DNA from: Paracoccaceae bacterium
GTDB lineage: Bacteria > Pseudomonadota > Alphaproteobacteria > Rhodobacterales > Rhodobacteraceae
Direction: 5' to 3'
Assembly (NCBI GenBank): GCA_016937725.1
Contig: JAFGVZ010000160.1
Location: forward strand, 1-27,395
DNA length: 27,395 bases
In this document: positions 22,465-27,395 of the stretch, one piece after another
Layout of the letters: every line of letters begins with the position of its first letter
Numbering within the stretch: the stretch's first letter is position 1
The notes under the pieces: generated by a model
The model's input: only the letters and a program-made list of their open reading frames with translations
Told to the model about the DNA's origin: nothing
The model's database searches: none
Program-made: the position numbers and the translations under genes

Positions 22465-22490
22465 AAGGGCCGGTCGTGTGACCGGCCCTT
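22465..22490. terminator. bidirectional intrinsic terminator between convergent genes
   Basis: AAGGGCCGGTC (22465-22475) pairs perfectly with GACCGGCCCTT (22480-22490), loop GTGT. On the plus strand a T-run (TATTTTTT) follows nine bases on; on the minus strand TTTT follows at once. It serves the quinone oxidoreductase gene and fbpA. Confidence 0.9.
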
Positions 22491-22512
22491 CGCCTATTTT
22501 TTCGTGGGCAGC

Positions 22513-23523
22513 TTATGGCATGCCCGCACGATCGAACACCGCGGTGGCCGCGCTGGCATTAATGCCGTAGACCGCCACGTTCACATCGCTTGGCTTGAAC
22601 TCGGTAAAGTCGCGGATCGGACCTTCAATCTCGACACCTTCAACAACCGGGTATTCGTTATTGCCATCGGCGAGGATTTTCTGCGCCTGATCGGAAACAA
22701 GGAACTCGATAAACGCGATTGCGTTGTCGCGGTTTGGCGCATTTGCCAGAACACCTGCGCCCGAAATGTTCACATGCGTGCCGCGATTGTCTTGGTTCGG
22801 AAATATGAAGGCCACTTGATCTGCCACGGCCACGTCGGCCGGGTTCGAGGACGATTTCAGACGCCCCCAGTAATAGGTGTTCGACACCGCGATCTGGCAT
22901 TCACCCGCCGCCAAGGCGCGCAACTGGTCAGTGTCGCCGCCCTGCGGGGCGCGGGCAAGGTTCTCGGTCATGCCTGCGGCCCAAGCCTCGGCAGCCTCTT
23001 CGCCGAGCGCGTCAATGATCTCTGCCATGAGCGACACGTTGTAGATATTCGACGAGGTGCGGATACAGAGCATGTCGTCATAGGCCGGGTCGGCCAGATC
23101 TTCATAATCGGCCAGACCTTCGGGCAGGCCAGAGTCGACATTGTAGAAGATCACGCGCGCGCGCGCCGTCAGACCAAACCACAGATTGTCGGGATGCTGG
23201 TATTTCTCGGGCACGCGCTCTTCTAGAACGGCACTTTCAACGGGGGCGAACAGCCCGGCTTCAACCGCGCTGTGCAGGCGGCCCCCATCCACGGTCACGA
23301 ACACGTCGGCCGGGCTATTGGCGCCCTCGGCTTCCAGACGGGCCTGAATTTCGTCGCCAGAGCCTTCGATCAGGTTGACGGTGATCCCGGTCGCTTCGGT
23401 AAACGCATCGTAAAGCGCCAGATCAGTGTCATAATGGCGCGCGGAATACAGGTTCACTTCCTGTGCGAACGCGGGCAGGGCCAGCGATAGGGCAGCGGCG
23501 GATACGCTTGCAAGACGCAACAT
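22513..23523 (-). CDS. fbpA: ferric iron ABC transporter substrate-binding protein
   Basis: A 336-residue periplasmic binding protein for Fe3+. Residues 1-20 are a Sec signal peptide (ending LPAFA). The mature protein starts QEVNLYSARHYDTDLALYDAF, typical of FbpA/FutA, and holds the paired iron-coordinating tyrosines Tyr217-Tyr218 in SNTYYWGRL; Tyr31 in ARHYDTD may be another ligand. Other family stretches are ADVFVTVDGGRLHSAVEAGLFAPV and the C-terminal FIEFLVSDQAQKILADGNNEYPVV. ATG 23523 is preferred over 23541 because AAGGAGA lies eight bases upstream. It is divergent from the permease gene at 23713, sharing an intergenic region with a 19-bp dyad. Confidence 0.94.
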   Translation of the reverse strand: MLRLASVSAAALSLALPAFAQEVNLYSARHYDTDLALYDAFTEATGITVNLIEGSGDEIQARLEAEGANSPADVFVTVDGGRLHSAVEAGLFAPVESAVLEERVPEKYQHPDNLWFGLTARARVIFYNVDSGLPEGLADYEDLADPAYDDMLCIRTSSNIYNVSLMAEIIDALGEEAAEAWAAGMTENLARAPQGGDTDQLRALAAGECQIAVSNTYYWGRLKSSSNPADVAVADQVAFIFPNQDNRGTHVNISGAGVLANAPNRDNAIAFIEFLVSDQAQKILADGNNEYPVVEGVEIEGPIRDFTEFKPSDVNVAVYGINASAATAVFDRAGMP

Positions 23524-23636
23524 GCGATGTCTCCTTGTCATGTGTTGTTTGCCTAGGGCGCGTCATGTCCTGCGCACCCATTCGGTTGACTGTTTTTATC
23601 AGGCTTTCCCAACTGCCGGCAACCTAGTCCGGCTCT

Positions 23637-23655
23637 TTATTCATGACAAGAATAA
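23637..23655. promoter_or_regulatory. 19-bp dyad, candidate iron-responsive operator
   Basis: TTATTC (23637-23642) and GAATAA (23650-23655) form a perfect 6-7-6 inverted repeat between divergent fbpA and fbpB. It overlaps a candidate fbpA promoter on the minus strand (TTGTCA, 17 bases, TAGGTT), covering its -35. The size matches a Fur box but the sequence fits neither the classic Fur nor the Irr consensus closely. Confidence 0.4.
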
Positions 23656-23712
23656 TCGGATATATTTCCTAGTTTTTTATTTGGTATTTCGTGAGCAGAA
23701 AAAACGCGCTAC

Positions 23713-25386
23713 ATGCGGCGCATGACCCAGATGGACCTGACGCATCGCCGAAGCCCGCGCCCCGCCCGCAAACGCCTGACGGTCTGGACCGTTTTGGCGG
23801 TGCTGGTTGCTGGGGTGATCTTGTTGCCGATTGTGACGGTTCTAAGCCGGGTGTTCCTGCCCTCGGACGGGGTCTGGCCGCACCTGATGGACACCGTGCT
23901 GCCGACCTATTTGCGCAATTCGGCGCTGATGCTGATTGGTGTGCCCAGCCTTGCCATCGTGATCGGCGTGGTCACGGGCTGGTTGGTGGCCGCGTTCGAA
24001 TTTCCGGGGCGGCGCGTGTTTGAATGGGCGCTGATGCTGCCCATGGCCATGCCAAGCTATGTGATTGCCTATGTCTATTTCGACCGGCTCAGTTCTTGGG
24101 GGCCAATCCAGAGCGGCTTGCGCGACTGGTTCGGCTGGCAGATTGGGGAATATTGGTTTCCGCAAGTGGCCTCTGTGCCCGGCGCAATCGTGCTTTTGTC
24201 GCTGGTGCTCTATCCCTATGTTTACCTGCTGTCGCGCGCAGCCTTTATCGGGCAATCGCAACACCTGATGGATACCGCCCGCGCCTTGGGGCATACCCGC
24301 ACCCAAGCCTTTATTCGCGTGGCGCTGCCCATGGCATGGCCTGCCGTGGCAGCGGGTGCGGCCTTCGTGGCCATGGAGACACTGGCAGAATATGGCGCGG
24401 TGGTGCATCTGGGAGTGCAGACGCTGACCACGGGCATTTTCCGCACATGGTTCGCGCGCGGCGCGCCGGTTGCTGCGGCGCAATTGTCGGCGCTGCTGCT
24501 CTGCCTTGTCGCGGTCTTGTTCTATGTCGAACACCTGATCCGCGGGCGCAGACGGTTCGCGGGCGATAGTGGCGGGCGCGCGGCCAGCCTGAAACGCGCG
24601 CCCCTTGGGGCCGGACCTGCTGCGCTCGCTGCTTTGGCTTGTGCCTTGCCGGTTCTGTTGGGCTTTGTCTTTCCGGCTTGGGAGCTTGTGCGCTTGGCGC
24701 TGATCGCGGGCGACCCGATGTGGGGTCCGCGCTTCTTTCGGTTTGTTTCTAACAGTCTGACCATGGCGGGGGGCGCGGCGGTGCTGCTGGTTGGCCTGTC
24801 GTTGTTTCTGGCCTATGCGCGCCGCCTGAACGGAGGGCCGGTTGTCAATCTGGCTATTCAGGCGGCCAGCCTTGGCTATGCAATTCCCGGCGCGGTGATC
24901 GCGGTCGGCATCCTTATTCCGATGGCCGCGTTCGACAACACGCTGGATGCAGCCATGCGCGCCACCTTCGGCATGTCGACCGGGCTTTTGCTGACGGGCA
25001 CGATCGCGGCGCTGATGTTTGCTTACATCGTGCGCTACCTTGCCGTGGCGCTGAAAACCACCGAAGCGGCTTTCACACGCATCCCCCGCAGCATGGATGA
25101 CGCGGCGCGCAATCTGGGCGTGGGCACGGCAGGATTGCTGGCGCGGGTGCATATCCCGCTCTTGCGCCGGGGTATGCTGACAGCGGCGATTTTCGTCTTT
25201 GCCGATGTGATGAAAGAATTGCCCGCCACGCTGATCGTGCGCCCGTTCAATTTCGACACGTTGGCAATCCGTGTCTACCGCCTTGCCAGCGACGGGCGGC
25301 TGGAAGAGGCCTCGACCTCGGCCTTGATGATCGTCTTGGTCGGTATCCTTCCGGTCATTATCCTCAGCCGCGCGATGAACCGCTAA
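23713..25386 (+). CDS. fbpB: ferric iron ABC transporter permease
   Basis: A 557-residue inner-membrane permease made of two fused permease domains with about twelve spans, as in FbpB. Each half has an EAA-type loop that contacts the ATPase: MDTARALGHTRTQAFIRVALPMAWPAVAAG (about 191-220) and MDDAARNLGVGTAGLLARVHIPLLRRG (about 461-487). Other family stretches are LPMAMPSYVIAYVYFDRLSSWGPIQ and FVFADVMKELPATLIVRPFNFDTLAIRVYRLASDGRLEEAS. It works with FbpA encoded divergently. No ATPase gene follows: the next gene is convergent and unrelated. The start is ATG 23713, or ATG 23722; neither has a clear ribosome-binding site. Confidence 0.93.
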   Translation: MRRMTQMDLTHRRSPRPARKRLTVWTVLAVLVAGVILLPIVTVLSRVFLPSDGVWPHLMDTVLPTYLRNSALMLIGVPSLAIVIGVVTGWLVAAFEFPGRRVFEWALMLPMAMPSYVIAYVYFDRLSSWGPIQSGLRDWFGWQIGEYWFPQVASVPGAIVLLSLVLYPYVYLLSRAAFIGQSQHLMDTARALGHTRTQAFIRVALPMAWPAVAAGAAFVAMETLAEYGAVVHLGVQTLTTGIFRTWFARGAPVAAAQLSALLLCLVAVLFYVEHLIRGRRRFAGDSGGRAASLKRAPLGAGPAALAALACALPVLLGFVFPAWELVRLALIAGDPMWGPRFFRFVSNSLTMAGGAAVLLVGLSLFLAYARRLNGGPVVNLAIQAASLGYAIPGAVIAVGILIPMAAFDNTLDAAMRATFGMSTGLLLTGTIAALMFAYIVRYLAVALKTTEAAFTRIPRSMDDAARNLGVGTAGLLARVHIPLLRRGMLTAAIFVFADVMKELPATLIVRPFNFDTLAIRVYRLASDGRLEEASTSALMIVLVGILPVIILSRAMNR

Positions 25387-25389
25387 ATT

Positions 25390-25415
25390 GGCTTCATCTT
25401 GCCAAAAATACTCAT
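25390..25415 (-). repeat. dispersed intergenic motif, copy 5
   Basis: On the minus strand ATGAGTATTTTTGG followed by CAAGATGAAGCC. It begins four bases after the fbpB stop and points the same way as the convergent doeA gene, about 90 bases beyond the doeA hairpin. Confidence 0.65.
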
Positions 25416-25503
25416 GGCGCAGCCTTTGCCACAGGTGCACGGCGGGGTGAAAGCAGGTCCGTCGCCATATGCCCGGCCCTGCGCCAGCGGGGCCAAATTG
25501 TGG

Positions 25504-25546
25504 CCTGTGGGGTGGGGGCGGGCGCAGCCTGTCCCCACCCCACAGG
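25504..25546 (-). terminator. 14-bp hairpin downstream of doeA
   Basis: CCTGTGGGGTGGGG (25504-25517) pairs perfectly with CCCCACCCCACAGG (25533-25546) around a 15-base loop, starting nine bases after the doeA stop on the minus strand. There is no T-run. The location and stability suggest transcript-end protection or termination. Confidence 0.6.
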
Positions 25547-25555
25547 GCGCTTCCC

Positions 25556-26737
25556 TTATTTCACGAAAATCTCGCGCGGGGTGGTGCACAGCAATTCTGG
25601 GCCATGTTCGGTGATCAGCACGGGCTCGGTAATTTCCAAGCCCCCATCTTCCAGCCAGAGCGCGGGCATGAAATGCATCACCATGCCCGGCTTCAATTCT
25701 GTCATGTCGCCGCGGCGCAACGACAGCGTGCGCTCGCCCCAATCGGGCGGGTAGCTTAGGCCAATCGAATAGCCGCAGCGATTGTCCTTCTGAAAGCCGC
25801 GCTTGTTCAGCGCCGCGTTGAAGGCATTGGCCACATCTTCGGCCCGCGCGCCGGGATAGCATTGCGCAAGCCCCGCTTCGGTGGCGTCCAGCACGGCTTC
25901 CTCGGCATGGCGATACAAATCCGGCACGGTGCCGAAAAACAGCGTGCGCGATTGCGGGCAATGGTAGCGGCGGTGCACGCCCGCGATCTCGAAAAAGGTC
26001 GCCTCGCCTGCGCGCATGGGTCGGTCATCCCATGTCAGATGCGCGGCCGTCGCATCCAGCCCCGAAGGCGCCATCGGCACGATGGCCGGGTAATCCCCCC
26101 AATGCCCATCGGCCCCGTCGATCCCGGCCTTGGAAATTTCTGCCACCAGCTTGTTCTTGGCCATGCCGGGCTCGGCAACATCTAAGATCACCTGATGCAT
26201 CCGCTCAACAATGCGCGCCGCGCGTCGAATATAGAGAAGCTCGGATTCCGATTTCACCAGCCTTTGCCAATTGACCAGCCCTGTCGCATCCTCGAACCGC
26301 GCCTCGTGCAGGTGGTTGACCAAGGTTTGGTGCGCGGCAGCCGAATAATAATAATTGTCCATCTCCACCCCGATCCAGCCGGTATTCCAGCCGCGATCCA
26401 CGATCAGGGCCGCGAGCGATTCCATCGCGTGTTTCTGGGGGTTCTGCACATAGGTGTCGTCATAGGGCACCACGCTGTCGTCGCTGCGCATGAACACAGT
26501 GCGCAGCGCGCCCGCCCCGTCAATGCCGCGTCCCCACCAGACGGGCTCGCCGTCCAGTGGCAGCAGCACTGCCTGATGGACGTAAAAGGTCCAGCCGTCA
26601 TAGCCTGTGATCCAATTCATGTTCGACGGGTCGGAAATGATCAGCAGGTCCAGCCCGCGGATTTCCATCTCGGCGCGGGTGCGCGCGATGCGGGCCTCAT
26701 ATTCGGCATCGGTAAAGTTCGGGTTGGTGGTGGTCAT
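25556..26737 (-). CDS. doeA: ectoine hydrolase (M24 peptidase family)
   Basis: A 393-residue cytoplasmic enzyme of the creatinase/prolidase-like M24 fold that opens the ectoine ring to N-acetyl-diaminobutyrate, the first step of ectoine catabolism. Closely DoeA/EutD-like stretches are seen: FTDAEYEARIARTRAEMEIRGLDLLIISDPSNMNWITGYDGWTFYVHQ near the start, GVEMDNYYYSAAAHQTL, DYPAIVPMAPSGLDATAAHLTWDDRPMRAGEATFFEIAGVHRRYHCPQSRT, GYSIGLSYPPDWGERTLSLRRGD and a C-terminal LEDGGLEITEPVLIT. The usual M24 metal-ligand set is only partly kept, as in DoeA. AGAAGG lies nine bases before ATG 26737. The upstream gene encodes a matching aminotransferase, supporting the assignment. Confidence 0.88.
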   Translation of the reverse strand: MTTTNPNFTDAEYEARIARTRAEMEIRGLDLLIISDPSNMNWITGYDGWTFYVHQAVLLPLDGEPVWWGRGIDGAGALRTVFMRSDDSVVPYDDTYVQNPQKHAMESLAALIVDRGWNTGWIGVEMDNYYYSAAAHQTLVNHLHEARFEDATGLVNWQRLVKSESELLYIRRAARIVERMHQVILDVAEPGMAKNKLVAEISKAGIDGADGHWGDYPAIVPMAPSGLDATAAHLTWDDRPMRAGEATFFEIAGVHRRYHCPQSRTLFFGTVPDLYRHAEEAVLDATEAGLAQCYPGARAEDVANAFNAALNKRGFQKDNRCGYSIGLSYPPDWGERTLSLRRGDMTELKPGMVMHFMPALWLEDGGLEITEPVLITEHGPELLCTTPREIFVK

Positions 26738-26782
26738 GTTGATGGGCCTTCTGGGTCGCGATGTTCCTGTGGCGCGAGAACG

Positions 26783-26811
26783 AAAAACCCCGGCGCGGTC
26801 GGGCGCCGGGG
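26783..26811 (-). terminator. intrinsic terminator between the aminotransferase gene and doeA
   Basis: On the minus strand CCCCGGCGC (26811-26803) pairs with GCGCCGGGG (26796-26788), loop six bases, followed at once by TTTTT (26787-26783). It sits ten bases after the aminotransferase stop and 46 bases before the doeA ATG, splitting two genes of one pathway. Confidence 0.88.
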
Positions 26812-26820
26812 TGGGGTTGG

Positions 26821-27395
26821 TCAAAGGGAGCCGGTCACATCTTCCAGCGCCTGCGCGGTTGCATCCGCGACTACGTCCACCTCTGCGGGTGTGATGCACA
26901 AGGGCGGCGCGAAGCCGATGATTTCGCCCTGCGGCATGGCGCGGGCGATCACGCCGCGCTTGGCCATGGCCCCCACCACTTGCGCTGTAATCTTGTCGGC
27001 GGGGTCGAAATCGGTGCCCGCCTCCGGGTCGCGCTGCAATTCCACGGCGGCCATCAGCCCTTCGCCGCGCACATCGCCCACGAAACGGTGGCTGCCCAAT
27101 CGTTGCTTCAGCGCGGTCTGGAAATAGGCGCCCGTGTCGCGCGAATTCTGCACCAGCCCCAGATCGTCCACCAGCTTCAGATTGGCGACACCCGCCGCCG
27201 CGCCGATCGGGTGGGCCGAATAGGTCCAGCCATGGCCGAAGGGGCCGAATTTGTCGGTGCCTTCTTCCAGAACCTTGAACAGATCGTCGCTGACAATGCT
27301 GCCCGAAAGCGGCGCATAGGCAGAGGTCAGGCCTTTGGCGATGGTGATGATGTCGGGCGTGATCCCGTAATGGGTGGACCCCATCATCGTGCCCA
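26821..27395 (-). CDS. class III aminotransferase, probable diaminobutyrate transaminase (5'-truncated by window)
   Basis: The C-terminal 191 codons of a fold-type I, class III PLP aminotransferase. Seen: the PLP-lysine motif PDIITIAKGLTSAYAPLSG, in which the Lys of AKG forms the Schiff base, and GPFGHGWTYSAHPIGAAAGVANLKL, plus the C-terminal RGVIARAMPQGEIIGFAPPLCITPAEVDVV. Next to doeA, the likely role is that of DoeD, which transaminates L-2,4-diaminobutyrate to aspartate semialdehyde late in ectoine breakdown. Other omega-transaminase substrates (beta-alanine, putrescine-like amines) are possible. The start lies beyond base 27395; the ATG codons at 27387 and 27384 are internal. Confidence 0.85.
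   Translation of the reverse strand, partial: GTMMGSTHYGITPDIITIAKGLTSAYAPLSGSIVSDDLFKVLEEGTDKFGPFGHGWTYSAHPIGAAAGVANLKLVDDLGLVQNSRDTGAYFQTALKQRLGSHRFVGDVRGEGLMAAVELQRDPEAGTDFDPADKITAQVVGAMAKRGVIARAMPQGEIIGFAPPLCITPAEVDVVADATAQALEDVTGSL

Noticed and set aside
23842..25440. 532-codon minus-strand frame opposite fbpB
   Set aside because: Shadow of the permease: Gln/His/Arg-rich, no membrane or enzyme motif, while fbpB has both EAA loops.
25383..25556. Possible coding sequence between fbpB and doeA
   Set aside because: The open frames here are extensions of shadows through doeA; the region holds only motif copy 5 and the doeA hairpin.
1..27395. CRISPR arrays, tRNA or rRNA genes, insertion sequences, phage or toxin-antitoxin modules
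   Set aside because: I looked for regularly spaced repeats, transposase motifs and typical RNA gene blocks and saw none; the only tandem repeat is the 15-bp duplication at 3946.

Overview
The window looks like chromosomal DNA of an alphaproteobacterium of the family Rhodobacteraceae. Reasons: high G+C coding DNA, the family-restricted proteins DUF6477, DUF6456 and DUF6614, ribosomal protein S9 with a long N-terminal extension, a COQ9 homologue, and a short intergenic motif that I associate with this family. An ectoine-degradation gene pair at the right edge hints at a marine, saline or haloalkaline lifestyle (inference). No rRNA, tRNA, CRISPR array, insertion sequence or phage gene is visible.

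Left part (1-5.7 kb): the end of a GntR/FCD regulator, DUF6477 and DUF6456 proteins in divergent arrangement, an ABC-F ATPase, and leuA. LeuA is preceded by a 23-codon leader ORF rich in leucine codons. The leader ORF is followed by two mutually exclusive hairpins, which is the layout of an amino-acid attenuator. Centre-left (5.9-10.1 kb): a four-gene MCE (Mla/Pqi-type) lipid transport operon, consisting of a STAS-permease fusion, an ATPase, one long MCE protein and an outer-membrane lipoprotein. It is followed by a YqaA/DedA-type membrane protein, a DsbB-like protein and DUF6614.

Centre (11.7-17.8 kb): a D-2-hydroxyacid dehydrogenase, an exported SH3 protein, and a sulfur cluster on the minus strand (exported two-domain rhodanese, YeeE/YedE transporter, 58-residue membrane protein). 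An EamA transporter and an SseB protein follow. 17.9-20.4 kb holds translation genes (rplM-rpsI, rpsU) around a small lipoprotein gene of lower G+C, then coq9.

Right part (20.5-27.4 kb): a branched-chain aminotransferase, a quinone oxidoreductase, a divergent ferric-iron uptake pair (fbpA, fbpB, no ATPase gene nearby), and ectoine hydrolase doeA preceded by a class III aminotransferase that runs off the window. An intrinsic terminator separates the last two.

Most genes are housekeeping. The least ordinary signals are non-coding: the leu leader with a possibly leaderless start, a five-copy dispersed motif (often near gene-end hairpins), and a dyad in the fbpA/fbpB promoter region.
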